A DNA stretch of 61,203 nucleotides from Saprospiraceae bacterium (GTDB taxonomy: Bacteria; Bacteroidota; Bacteroidia; Chitinophagales; Saprospiraceae), in contig JANQQI010000007.1 in NCBI GenBank assembly GCA_028285085.1, positions 1-61,203 of the forward strand, read 5' to 3'. Below, piece after piece: positions 1-8,927 of the stretch. The notes under the pieces are model-generated. The model was not told where the DNA came from. It saw nothing but the letters and a program-made list of their open reading frames with translations, and did no database searches. The translations under genes and the position numbers were made by a program. Position 1 is the first letter of the stretch. Each line of letters opens with the position of its first letter.

Positions 1-1
1 A

Positions 2-226
2 AAAGAGGTAAAGAGCAAAAAGAAGAAGAAAAAGAAGATGAATCCGATTGCGGAAAACAGCATTAAAGAGCGGGACGATATTGCTTCTGAAACCCTTGCT
101 AACATACTGGTTCGACAAGGTAGCTTCGAAAAAGCCATCGAAATGTATGAGCGGCTCATCTTGCTTTTTCCCGAAAAAAGTGATTACTTTGCAGCTCAAA
201 TTGAAAAATTAAAAAATCAAATTTAG
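2..226 (+). CDS. TPR-repeat protein, C-terminal fragment (5' end outside window)
   Basis: This is the tail of a longer gene whose start lies before the window. The frame is open from base 2: a short lysine-rich stretch encoded by AAG repeats is followed by the segment [20 protein letters not shown], a tetratricopeptide helix pair, and ends with a helix containing [15 protein letters not shown]. Similar tails close TPR proteins encoded just before secG in many Bacteroidota. The methionine at base 38 is unlikely to be the real start because the TPR fold needs upstream sequence. The stop lies four bases before secG, so the two genes are probably co-transcribed. The substrate or partner of the protein cannot be told from this fragment. 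Confidence 0.75.
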   Translation, partial: KEVKSKKKKKKKMNPIAENSIKERDDIASETLANILVRQGSFEKAIEMYERLILLFPEKSDYFAAQIEKLKNQI

Positions 227-230
227 AAAT

Positions 231-455
231 ATGGGAGCCATTACTGTGCTTATCGCTTTGATCTCTGTTCTCTTGATGGGAGCTATCTTAATTCAAAACC
301 CAAAAGGAGGAGGTGTAGACTCTACATTTGGTGGTAATGCAACTAATCAAATGTTCGGAGCGGCCAAGTCAACGGACTTCATCGAGAAAGTGACCTGGTA
401 TCTGGCAGCAGCATTATTTGTACTGTGCATTTTGGCTGCAGTGATCATCAGCTAA
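231..455 (+). CDS. secG: SecG, preprotein translocase subunit
   Basis: A 74-residue membrane protein with two hydrophobic segments (about residues 3-22 and 52-73) joined by a loop carrying the family signature QNPKGGGVDSTFGG. SecG is the small non-essential subunit of the SecYEG channel in the inner membrane and aids the SecA-driven export cycle. The length is normal for the family. It starts four bases after the TPR gene stop, which suggests one transcript, and a strong intrinsic terminator follows at 480-510, so groES is a separate unit. Confidence 0.93.
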   Translation: MGAITVLIALISVLLMGAILIQNPKGGGVDSTFGGNATNQMFGAAKSTDFIEKVTWYLAAALFVLCILAAVIIS

Positions 456-479
456 GCGACCTGAATAACTCCAGCAGAA

Positions 480-510
480 AGCCTGGCGTCAAAATGACGT
501 CAGGCTTTTT
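480..510 (+). terminator. Rho-independent terminator after secG
   Basis: Arms AGCCTGGCGTCA and TGACGTCAGGCT pair with a single mismatch around an AAA loop and run directly into five T. It ends the TPR-secG transcript. Confidence 0.9.
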
Positions 511-531
511 GTGTTTTATGTCAGTTTTACC

Positions 532-546
532 TTGCCAATTTGGCAA
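532..546. promoter_or_regulatory. Palindrome upstream of groES
   Basis: TTGCCAA, one base, TTGGCAA is a perfect inverted repeat about 200 bp before groES. It is not the CIRCE element of HrcA (TTAGCACTC-N9-GAGTGCTAA), which I do not find here. It could be an operator for a heat-shock regulator, but there is no direct support beyond symmetry and position. Confidence 0.3.
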
Positions 547-603
547 AATGAATTGTAGTTGATTCGGTCGTTCTGGCCTTGCCCTGCAAAAATGTCATAT
601 TTT

Positions 604-635
604 TTTGCTTGGCACAGGAAATGTTGTTTCCTTTG
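604..635 (+). promoter_or_regulatory. Candidate groESL promoter
   Basis: TTTG at 604-607 and TTCCTTTG at 628-635 are separated by 20 bp. This matches the Bacteroidota housekeeping promoter (-33 TTTG, -7 TAnnTTTG) with one mismatch. The same stretch holds TTGGCAC at 609-615, which resembles the -24 half of a sigma-54 promoter, but the -12 GC is GT. The leader would be about 100 nt. Confidence 0.4.
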
Positions 636-740
636 CAGGCACTTATTCGCCCCCTGGCGCTGTCATTCGGTCAGCCCACTCAGCGAAAAGTGCGGAGTTC
701 AAATTTGATTCATTCACTAAAAACCAAAACGATAGAACTT

Positions 741-1004
741 ATGAAGCCGATCAATGACAGAGTTGTAGTAAAACCCGCTCCGGCTGAAGAGAAAACATCA
801 GGAGGAATCATTATCCCAGACACTGCCAAAGAAAAGCCCCAGCGCGGCGAGATTGTTGCCGTCGGTCCGGGTAAAGATGGAAATCTTATGACAGTACAAG
901 TAGGTGATGTAGTCCTTTATGGTAAGTACGCAGGGCAGGAATTGCACCACGAAGGCAGTGATTATCTGATCATGCGTGAAGACGACATTCTCATCGTACT
1001 CTAA
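741..1004 (+). CDS. groES: GroES co-chaperonin
   Basis: An 87-residue protein beginning [20 protein letters not shown], the normal GroES start. The mobile loop ([19 protein letters not shown], about residues 15-33) that contacts GroEL and the C-terminal strand [10 protein letters not shown] are present. GroES caps the GroEL ring in the cytoplasm so that substrates fold in a closed chamber. The open frame extends upstream to 579, but those extra residues have no counterpart in the family and overlap the likely promoter, so I place the start at 741. groEL follows after 59 bp with no terminator between them, giving a classic groES-groEL operon. Confidence 0.96.
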   Translation: MKPINDRVVVKPAPAEEKTSGGIIIPDTAKEKPQRGEIVAVGPGKDGNLMTVQVGDVVLYGKYAGQELHHEGSDYLIMREDDILIVL

Positions 1005-1060
1005 GCGTCATTTGTACTTTTTCACAAACATCATTCTTCTCAAAACTTAAAACATCTTAA

Positions 1061-2701
<1,641 letters not shown>

Positions 2702-2733
2702 TAAGACGATTCTATCGTTAAATAATCATATTA

Positions 2734-2766
2734 AAGTCCGTGGGATAGTCCCATGGGCTTTTTTTA
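2734..2766 (+). terminator. Rho-independent terminator after groEL
   Basis: AAGTCCGTGGGA and TCCCATGGGCTT form a 12-bp stem (including G-U pairs) with a three-base loop, followed by a run of T. It ends the groESL transcript. Confidence 0.88.
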
Positions 2767-2846
2767 TTAGCAGATGTAATGAAATGCTTATTTTGGTGAT
2801 CGTATTTAAAAGCTGAAATAGTACGTATCAATAAAAGCCGGATTGC

Positions 2847-4022
2847 ATGACGACCAAATTCTTTCCTCGCCTCTTGTTCCTTTTTGGATTACTCTATTCA
2901 AGCATTAGCTTTAGCCAAGACTTCACCTCTTTTGACGGCATTCGCATCGCATATACCGATGAAGGCTCGGGCGAGCCGATTTTGTTGATTCATGGCTTTA
3001 TCTCCAATGGCAGCTCGTGGAATAAGACCAGGCTAAAGGCCGACCTCCTAACCGCAGGTTATCGTGTCATTGTGCCTGATTTACGTGGCAATGGTCGCTC
3101 TGATCGCCCAGAGCAAGCTGCGGCTTACGCCAACGAGGCAGAAATCAAAGATCTTATTCTACTCATCAATCATCTGGGATTACAGGAATTACAAGCCATT
3201 GGCTATTCCCGAGGCGCCATTGTGCTGGCCAAGCTGCTGACCATTGAAAAACGTATTGGAAAAGCTGCTTTAGGGGGGATGGGACAGGATTTCACCAATC
3301 CAAATTGGGATCGTAGGTTGTTATTTGCGGAAGCCTTTGGCGCACCGGACCGTGCTCATCCAGATACCAAAGGAGCAATTGAATACGCCAGGTCAATCGG
3401 TGCCGATTTGCAAGTCCTCAGCCATCTGCAAACGTATCAGCCCGTCACCAGTCCCAGCGAATTAGCGCAAATACAGCAGCCCATTCTGGTTATCGCCGGT
3501 GACCAGGATCGTGATAACGGAAATCCCGCCGAGCTACAAAAAATGCTGCCCAAGGCTCAATTGAAAATCGTGCCCGGCGACCACAATGGTACTTATAAAA
3601 CCCAGGCTTTCGCCGATGCGGTTATTGATTTCATAACCGATGAAGAAGCACAACTGATGCAAAGTATCCATCGCTTCAATCAAGCCTTTGAAGTTTGTGA
3701 TTTAGAAACCCTGGATTATATGACTACGGATAACTACCGACACACCAACGGGAATTCAAAAGCCATTCCCAAGACCGCATGGTTTAACTATCTTAAAAAG
3801 CGTCGACAAGCCTTAAAAGAAGGTACCCTCACCGTTTTGAATTATGAAATGGCCGAAGAAGACGTGCAGTTACATGGCCAATGTGCCGTTTTGACAGCAA
3901 AAATCAATGTTCGGCAAAGAAATAATGGAGAGACCAGCGAACGCGCTTATCGTGTCACCCATCTCTGGGTTAAGACCAATGGTCACTGGCAACGCGCCGC
4001 ATTTCAAGATACCAAGCTCTAA
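2847..4022 (+). CDS. Exported alpha/beta hydrolase fused to an NTF2-like domain
   Basis: A 391-residue protein with a signal peptide (about residues 1-23, ending SISFSQ). Residues 25-265 are an alpha/beta hydrolase: oxyanion-hole motif LLIHGF, nucleophile elbow GYSRGA with Ser121, an acidic residue in AGDQDRD (Asp219 or Asp221) and His246 in PGDHNG. Residues about 270-391 form a separate domain (IHRFNQAFEVCDLETLDYMT onward) that resembles the SnoaL/DUF4440 group of NTF2-like folds, which are usually small-molecule binding or isomerase-like domains. The fusion suggests a periplasmic hydrolase whose tail shapes substrate access, but the substrate is unknown. It is alone on its strand and convergent with purM, whose stop lies 37 bp away. 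Confidence 0.8.
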   Translation: MTTKFFPRLLFLFGLLYSSISFSQDFTSFDGIRIAYTDEGSGEPILLIHGFISNGSSWNKTRLKADLLTAGYRVIVPDLRGNGRSDRPEQAAAYANEAEIKDLILLINHLGLQELQAIGYSRGAIVLAKLLTIEKRIGKAALGGMGQDFTNPNWDRRLLFAEAFGAPDRAHPDTKGAIEYARSIGADLQVLSHLQTYQPVTSPSELAQIQQPILVIAGDQDRDNGNPAELQKMLPKAQLKIVPGDHNGTYKTQAFADAVIDFITDEEAQLMQSIHRFNQAFEVCDLETLDYMTTDNYRHTNGNSKAIPKTAWFNYLKKRRQALKEGTLTVLNYEMAEEDVQLHGQCAVLTAKINVRQRNNGETSERAYRVTHLWVKTNGHWQRAAFQDTKL

Positions 4023-4059
4023 ACTCAGACCAAGACTAAAAAATCAGTTTTTAATAGAC

Positions 4060-5238
4060 TTAGTAATTGAACTCGCCTTTACTACTCTTGATGGTCACCT
4101 GTGCACCTTTACCGGCCTCTACTCTACCGATACGCTGGGCATCAATGTTAAAGCTACGTGCGATATCAATCACGGTATCTGCCTGTGCTTCGGGTAGATA
4201 AACCTCCAGACGATGCCCCATATTGAAGACTTGGTACATCTCACGCCAGCTGGTGTTGCTCTGTTCTTGGATCAATTCGAAAAGTGGCGGTACAGGCAGC
4301 AAGTTATCTTTAATGATGTGTCGATCTTGGACGAATTTGCTGACTTTAGTCTGCCCTCCTCCGGTACAATGAATCATACCGTGCAAATGTGGTCGAAGCT
4401 CATCCAACAGCTGTTGAATGACCGGCAAATACGTCCGGGTCGGCGAAAGAATCAATCGCCCAACATCCAGGGGCTGATCAAGTCCCGGGATGTGAACCGG
4501 GTCGGTAAGCCGCTTCATTCCAACGTAGGCCACTTCAGTCGGCATTTTACCGTCGTAGCTCTCTGGGTACTGATCAGCATAAAAAGAATTAAGCACATCG
4601 TGGCGGGCAGAAGTAAGCCCGTTACTTCCCATGCCCCCGTTGTAAGCAGACTCGTAATTAGCCTGTCCGTATGACGCTAAGCCAACGATCACATCACCTT
4701 CCTGAATGTCATTGACGATCAAATCGCTGCGCTTTAGACGAGCGAAAGCGGTATATCCAACATCGATTGTTCGTACGATATCGCCAACATCCGCCGTTTC
4801 GCCACCGGAGAGATGCACATCAATGCCATAAGGCCGCAGTTCTTCCACGAATTCACTAGCTGCATTGATGAGGGTGCTGATGACTTCGCCGGGAATTAAG
4901 CGCTTATTCCGTCCGATGGTGGATGACAGTAAAATTCCTTGGGTCGCCCCCACACAGGCCATATCGTCAAGATTCATGACAATGGCATCTTGAGCGATAC
5001 CTTTCCAAACATCCAGATTCCCCGTTTCGCGCCAGTATAAATAGGCTAGGCTCGTTTTGGTACCAGCGGTATCAGCGTGCATTAGGTTGCAATAATCGGG
5101 ATCATTGGCCGCAATGTCTGGCAAAATTTTACAAAAGGCATTAGGATATAATCCTTTGTCTAAGCCCTTAATGGCAGCATGGACTTCATCCTTGGTCGCG
5201 GAAACCCCGCGCAGGTCATATTTGTATTTATCGGACAT
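4060..5238 (-). CDS. purM: Phosphoribosylformylglycinamidine cyclo-ligase (AIR synthetase)
   Basis: 392 residues matching the longer PurM form found in Bacteroidota (start MSDKYKYDLRGVSATKDEV, with the motifs HADTAGTKTSLAYLYW, DDMACVGA, STIGRNK, GGETADVGD and YNGGMGSNGLTSARHD). PurM uses ATP to close the imidazole ring of FGAM, giving AIR, the fifth step of purine synthesis in the cytoplasm. The glycine-rich phosphate-binding motifs and the C-terminal NMGHRLEVYL segment are intact. It is monocistronic, not clustered with other pur genes in this window, and has a TACCTTTG -7 box 26 bp before the start. Confidence 0.94.
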   Translation of the reverse strand: MSDKYKYDLRGVSATKDEVHAAIKGLDKGLYPNAFCKILPDIAANDPDYCNLMHADTAGTKTSLAYLYWRETGNLDVWKGIAQDAIVMNLDDMACVGATQGILLSSTIGRNKRLIPGEVISTLINAASEFVEELRPYGIDVHLSGGETADVGDIVRTIDVGYTAFARLKRSDLIVNDIQEGDVIVGLASYGQANYESAYNGGMGSNGLTSARHDVLNSFYADQYPESYDGKMPTEVAYVGMKRLTDPVHIPGLDQPLDVGRLILSPTRTYLPVIQQLLDELRPHLHGMIHCTGGGQTKVSKFVQDRHIIKDNLLPVPPLFELIQEQSNTSWREMYQVFNMGHRLEVYLPEAQADTVIDIARSFNIDAQRIGRVEAGKGAQVTIKSSKGEFNY

Positions 5239-5263
5239 ACTAAGTTGTTGACTAGCTCAGTCG

Positions 5264-5271
5264 CAAAGGTA
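5264..5271 (-). promoter_or_regulatory. -7 box of the purM promoter
   Basis: On the minus strand this reads TACCTTTG followed by C, an exact match to the Bacteroidota -7 consensus TAnnTTTG. No clear -33 TTTG lies at the right distance. It would give a leader of about 20 nt. Confidence 0.5.
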
Positions 5272-5489
5272 CAATCTTGCACGTAATTTTTAGGTCTTCG
5301 GCGGTGCTTTTCCGCTTACTGAATCCAACGTAGGAAAAACACGACAACCGATTGCATTTACCCCCAATTCGGGTGGGAAAGTTACAATTCTGAATACTGA
5401 CAATTGGTAGATTGATGGTTTGAGGGTGATTAGTAATTAGAATAAATTAGTTGCTAATAACAGAATCTTTAGAATTTAAGATTCATCTA

Positions 5490-5645
5490 TAGTTTTGGAG
5501 TTTGGTTACTTGCAAATCACGGCTTGCTTTCTCGAGATTAGCTGCAGCTAAGAGGTTGAGACTAAAAAGATAGTTAATAACCACAGGTTCACTGATTTGC
5601 AAACGAAATCCGATCAAGTTCTACGTCGGGCTGATCGGATTTTTT
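5490..5645 (+). ncRNA. Candidate small structured RNA with intrinsic terminator
   Basis: A possible -7 box TAGTTTTG (5490-5497) is followed by a long-range stem, TTGCAAATCA (5510-5519) with TGATTTGCAA (5593-5602), perfect over 10 bp. Inside it a nested hairpin has TCTC (5530-5533) pairing with GAGA (5558-5561) and TTAGC/GCTAA around TGCA (5538-5551). Immediately after the closing stem comes a terminator hairpin, AAATCCGATCA with TGATCGGATTT (from 5606), and a T run to 5645. The predicted transcript is about 140 nt with the outline of a non-coding RNA. I do not recognise the family: no SRP, 6S, tmRNA or RNase P signature is evident. The -33 element is weak, so promoter and strand are inferred from the terminator. 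Confidence 0.4.
5606..5645 (+). terminator. Rho-independent terminator of the candidate RNA
   Basis: An 11-bp perfect stem (AAATCCGATCA / TGATCGGATTT) with a 15-base loop precedes TTTTTCTTTT. It does not belong to purM, which points the other way, so it must end an unannotated transcript or be a stray hairpin. Confidence 0.7.
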
Positions 5646-5814
5646 CTTTTTCAACTCAGAACAGCCCCCAGAATGTTCTGTTGACTGTTGCATTTACGCT
5701 AGATATTAGCTTTCGACTCACAACGCATCAGCCAAGCACACTCTTGCTTTCTAAGATAAAAAGGACATAGCCCTAACACTGATTTAGGCTACGTTTGTGT
5801 TATAGTTCCCAGTT

Positions 5815-5861
5815 GCGCCTGCTTGTCTCTTTTTGACAGACAACAGGCGCTTTCTTTTTTT
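5815..5861 (+). terminator. Strong Rho-independent terminator in the purM-luxR gap
   Basis: GCGCCTGCTTGTCT pairs with AGACAACAGGCGC (one bulged C), followed by TTTCTTTTTTT. There is no protein gene upstream on this strand, so it implies a short transcript beginning in the gap, possibly from the TACGTTTG box at 5790-5797. The T run also supplies the -33 TTTG of the next promoter. Confidence 0.75.
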
Positions 5862-5889
5862 GAAATCACAACCATTGGTCTTATATTCG
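5859..5889 (+). promoter_or_regulatory. Promoter of the LuxR-type response regulator
   Basis: TTTG at 5859-5862 and TATATTCG at 5882-5889 are 19 bp apart, one mismatch from the Bacteroidota consensus. The start site would lie near 5895, giving a leader of about 30 nt. Confidence 0.5.
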
Positions 5890-5925
5890 CGTTAGAATTT
5901 AGATTTTGTCTAATTAAAAACAATC

Positions 5926-6585
5926 ATGCAGGGTATCAAGATCATATTGGCCGATTCTCAGTATTTGACTCGAAGAGGACTCCAGAATCTTTTCGATACT
6001 ATTGATCAATACTCCGTCATCGGTGAAGCTAAAAATGCAACTGAGCTTGAGCGTCTCCTGCGTGCTAAGCCTGCTGATGTCGTTATTCTTGATTATAACC
6101 AGCCCGGTGCTTTCGGCAAAGAAACCATCAATATGGTCCGAAAGCTTTCTCCCAAAACGAATCTCCTGATTATCAGTGCAGATGAGGACAAAAAGAGCAT
6201 TTACGATGTTTTGGAAATGGGCATCAATAGCTACCTGACCAAGCAATGCGACGAAGACGAAATCATCAACGCCGTCAGTGCCAGCTATAAAGGCGAGAAG
6301 TTCTTTTGTAATAACGTCCTGAACTATTTGCTCGAAAAATCATTTGCCAAAGAGATCGATGAAGATTGCTCGGCTACACCACTGACGCTGCGTGAGCGTG
6401 AAATCGTTCGCTTGGTCGCTTCAGGAATGATTGCCAAGGAAATTGCTAGTGAGCTAGATTTGAGCACGCATACCATTTATACACACCGCAAAAATATTAT
6501 GCGTAAGCTCCAGCTTAATTCTACTTCCGAGCTGGTGATGTATGCCCTCAACCACGGTATCGTTAAAAACAGCAGCGACAACTAA
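5926..6585 (+). CDS. NarL/LuxR-family response regulator
   Basis: A 219-residue two-domain regulator. Residues 1-120 form a receiver domain (IKIILADSQYLTRRGL) with acidic pocket residues, phospho-acceptor Asp56 in VVILDYNQPG and the conserved Lys in SYLTKQ. Residues 150-215 are a LuxR helix-turn-helix (PLTLREREIVRLVASGMIAK, with a recognition helix around DLSTHTIYTHRKNIMRKL). It should be phosphorylated by a histidine kinase and bind DNA as a dimer. No partner kinase gene is adjacent, so it is an orphan here. The target is unknown. It has its own promoter at 5859-5889. Confidence 0.92.
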   Translation: MQGIKIILADSQYLTRRGLQNLFDTIDQYSVIGEAKNATELERLLRAKPADVVILDYNQPGAFGKETINMVRKLSPKTNLLIISADEDKKSIYDVLEMGINSYLTKQCDEDEIINAVSASYKGEKFFCNNVLNYLLEKSFAKEIDEDCSATPLTLREREIVRLVASGMIAKEIASELDLSTHTIYTHRKNIMRKLQLNSTSELVMYALNHGIVKNSSDN

Positions 6586-6670
6586 TCTACCTCTTTAAGC
6601 TTTTATTTAACTTTATTGGCTGATCCTGCTATTGAGCAAGATTGATAAAACTATTGGACTACCCTCCACC

Positions 6671-6678
6671 TACCTTTG
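6671..6678 (+). promoter_or_regulatory. Possible -7 box before the AraC/GyrI gene
   Basis: TACCTTTG matches TAnnTTTG exactly 37 bp before the start, but no TTTG/TTG stands at the expected 19-20 bp upstream. Confidence 0.35.
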
Positions 6679-6715
6679 GATCGACAAATGATTCATCACC
6701 AATTACTTTTTAAAC

Positions 6716-7564
6716 ATGTCGCATCAGGCCCGTATTGAGCAACTGGAACGCTCCCGTCAATACATCGAGGAACATCTGGATGAGAAAATTTCTTTGGACA
6801 AATTGGCACAAGTGGCCTATCTCTCCAAATACCACTATCACCGGATCTTCCGAGCGGTATACGGCGAAGCAGTAAAAAGTTATATCAAGCGCATCCGGCT
6901 GGAAAATAGTGCACGCTTACTGAATTATTCACAAATGAGTGTTCACGAGATCGCGATCCGTACCGGCTACGATTCGCAAAGTGCCTTTTCGACGGCTTTC
7001 AAAAAGTACTTTGGTATGTCTCCAATCGATTTTCGTAACACCAAAAGTTTTATTAGCATGGAAAAGCAAATGCCTAATACGGCTCCAGCCATTCAATTAA
7101 CACCAACTCTTCGTCAAGTTCCCGAAAAAATCATCCTTTACAAGCAAATCGTAGGTAATTACCAAAGTCCACAGGTAGCAGCCGCCTGGATGCAGCTCTG
7201 GCAAACGATCCAACAAAATGGACTTATGTATGATGGTTTACAAACGATCGGTATTGGCCACGATGATCCCAATATTACCGATCCTGACAATTGCCGCTAC
7301 GACGCGGCGATCAGCTTGCGCGAAAAGATCACCCCTCCCGAAGGGTTTCAGGTAAAAATGTTGGCTGGTGGCACGTACGCCGTTTTCCCCCACAAAGGCC
7401 CCTATGAAGGCTTACCTCAAACCTACAATGCGATCTTTGGACAATGGCTATTGAATAGTGAATATCAACTACGCGAGGTTCAGGTATACGAAGTATATCT
7501 CAACGCGCCAATGAATACGGCCCCGGCGGATCTGGTCACCGAGATTTTTGTACCGGTGGTTTAA
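6716..7564 (+). CDS. AraC-family regulator with GyrI-like ligand-binding domain
   Basis: 282 residues. The N-terminal 105 residues hold two helix-turn-helix motifs of the AraC/XylS type (ISLDKLAQVAYLSKYHYHRI and VHEIAIRTGYDSQSAFSTAF followed by FGMSPIDFR). Residues about 125-282 form a GyrI-like/BmrR-like effector-binding domain that commonly binds hydrophobic small molecules. This order (DNA-binding first, ligand domain last) is that of Rob-type and related stress or drug-response regulators. It is not adjacent to an efflux gene, so the regulon cannot be inferred. A bidirectional terminator separates it from the convergent kelch gene. Confidence 0.9.
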   Translation: MSHQARIEQLERSRQYIEEHLDEKISLDKLAQVAYLSKYHYHRIFRAVYGEAVKSYIKRIRLENSARLLNYSQMSVHEIAIRTGYDSQSAFSTAFKKYFGMSPIDFRNTKSFISMEKQMPNTAPAIQLTPTLRQVPEKIILYKQIVGNYQSPQVAAAWMQLWQTIQQNGLMYDGLQTIGIGHDDPNITDPDNCRYDAAISLREKITPPEGFQVKMLAGGTYAVFPHKGPYEGLPQTYNAIFGQWLLNSEYQLREVQVYEVYLNAPMNTAPADLVTEIFVPVV

Positions 7565-7570
7565 AACTAC

Positions 7571-7603
7571 AAAAGGGTTTTGGACAGTGTCCAAAACCCT
7601 TTT
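7571..7603. terminator. Bidirectional Rho-independent terminator
   Basis: AAAAGGGTTTTGGA and TCCAAAACCCTTTT form a perfect hairpin with A and T runs on the two sides. It sits between two convergent genes (AraC/GyrI and kelch/T9SS) and can serve both. Confidence 0.88.
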
Positions 7604-7622
7604 ACAAATCTATTTTTGATGG

Positions 7623-8927
7623 TTATTGCTTTACAAAACTAGCACTAAGCCGTTGGCCTTCGTGCACGACTTCCAGGAAATAAGTCCCAACGGGTAGATC
7701 GGCCACTGGTAGTTGCCACTGCGAAGTAGCGACGAAAACTTCTCGAAGCAATTGTCCGCTACGATCGAATAGTCGCACTTGAGAACGGGCGGGCAAGTCA
7801 ACCGTCAATTCCTCTGACACTGGATTAGGTGACACCTGTAATGCCAGCTGAACTGTAGATAATGCTTCGGTACTAACTGGCAATCCAAGGACTTCAAGCT
7901 TAATAAGTTGATTAGTGACCGTTTGGTCAGCGAGCATACCTCCAGCCAGATAGCGTATCGTATCTCCAAAGGTGGCGATGCCACGCAAATCCATCGGCAA
8001 ATCTTGGCTATTGTCTACCTCATAGTAGCCATTACCGGGCTGGTAGTATAAACTCTGATTATTAGGGTTGACACCTTGCCCATTACTGTAAGCAATGCCA
8101 TTGTAGTTATAAGTCTGATTGGAGCCACCGACCCAATAAATATTACCACTAACGTTGGTAGCAGCGGCCCGATAATCTCTCAAATTACCATCCAAGATGA
8201 AGGCAGACCAATTGATTTCTGTAGGATTATCGGGATTAATTACGCCTTTTCGAATATGCCGTTGGATACCAAAATCACTATTTCGCGCCCCGCCGTAGTA
8301 AAAGATCGTATCTCCCACGATAGTACCCGCGGCACCGAAGGCGGGATAAGTATTACCGCTAAACACGGAGGTACCCGCTTGCCATTCGTCGGTTGCGGGG
8401 TTATAAATCTGTACATTAACAACATTTTGGAAATCACTCCAACCAGTTACCACATAAATTAAACTATCCCGCCAGACGGCTTGTACTTGGTCATCAATGG
8501 CTATCGGAATGGGGCTGCCATCTGTCAAAAAAGCATTGGTTTGCGTATCGAAACGGTGGACACGATCAGAAGATAATTCACTACCGTCGCTAAAAACATG
8601 ATAGCCACCAATGATGTAAATGATATCACCTATCCGGCTAGCCGCCGCCGCAATTTTGCCCAACGTATCGGGCAATTCAGGGAGCGTTTCCCAGCTATTT
8701 TCTAAAATACTGTAACGAAATGATCGCAAGTGAATACCAGAATATTCTTTCGTGGAATCCAGGCCGGCAAAAGAATAAACGTAAGGCTGACCATTTGAGT
8801 AGCCCTCTACTACGGCATTATTAGTTACCCGTTCGGGCATAGGACTCAAGCTGGTAATTTCCCAGTGTGCTTGCGAAAAAGCAAGCGTGGAAATACAGCA
8901 AGCGAGGATTAGACACAGTTGTTTCAT
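7623..8927 (-). CDS. Secreted kelch-like protein with T9SS sorting domain
   Basis: 434 residues. A signal peptide (MKQLCLILACCISTLAFSQ) is followed by six or so kelch-like blades (residues 25-340), recognisable from IGDIIYIIGGYHVF, DSLIYVVTGWSDF, VGDTIFYYGGARN and VSGNIYWVGGSN, which should close a beta-propeller. The last 80 residues (LQVSPNPVSEELTVDLPARS to the end) are a T9SS type A sorting domain, so the protein is exported across the outer membrane and either anchored or released. Its start overlaps the GH31 stop by four bases (ATGA), implying translational coupling with the glycosidase. The ligand is unknown; a carbohydrate-related role is inferred from the neighbours only. Confidence 0.85.
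   Translation of the reverse strand: MKQLCLILACCISTLAFSQAHWEITSLSPMPERVTNNAVVEGYSNGQPYVYSFAGLDSTKEYSGIHLRSFRYSILENSWETLPELPDTLGKIAAAASRIGDIIYIIGGYHVFSDGSELSSDRVHRFDTQTNAFLTDGSPIPIAIDDQVQAVWRDSLIYVVTGWSDFQNVVNVQIYNPATDEWQAGTSVFSGNTYPAFGAAGTIVGDTIFYYGGARNSDFGIQRHIRKGVINPDNPTEINWSAFILDGNLRDYRAAATNVSGNIYWVGGSNQTYNYNGIAYSNGQGVNPNNQSLYYQPGNGYYEVDNSQDLPMDLRGIATFGDTIRYLAGGMLADQTVTNQLIKLEVLGLPVSTEALSTVQLALQVSPNPVSEELTVDLPARSQVRLFDRSGQLLREVFVATSQWQLPVADLPVGTYFLEVVHEGQRLSASFVKQ

Larger units (their letters stand above)
5239..5925. other. 687-bp gene-free region, hairpin-rich
   Basis: No credible protein gene is visible on either strand between purM and the response regulator. The left part (5272-5489) shows nothing I can name. 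The right part holds a closing stem plus terminator (5490-5645), two hairpins (5652-5683, where CAAC-TC-AGAACA pairs with TGTTCT-GTTG; and 5768-5791, where TAGCCCTAA pairs with TTAGGCTA), a second strong terminator (5815-5860) and the promoter of the next gene. Such density of stems without an ORF suggests small structured RNAs. Confidence 0.6.

Noticed and set aside
604-630. Sigma-54 promoter before groES
   Set aside because: The -24 TTGGCAC is good but the -12 GC is GT; kept only as a remark.
579-740. N-terminal extension of the groES frame (54 codons)
   Set aside because: GroES proteins begin at [10 protein letters not shown]-like sequence; the extension is unlike any GroES and covers the likely promoter.
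4213-4674. 153-codon ORF on the plus strand
   Set aside because: It lies wholly within purM on the opposite strand and has no family-like features.
5239-5925. tRNA, tmRNA, RNase P, SRP or 6S RNA in the hairpin-rich gap
   Set aside because: I looked for the T-loop GTTCGA block, CCA ends, the RNase P core and SRP tetraloop features and found none.
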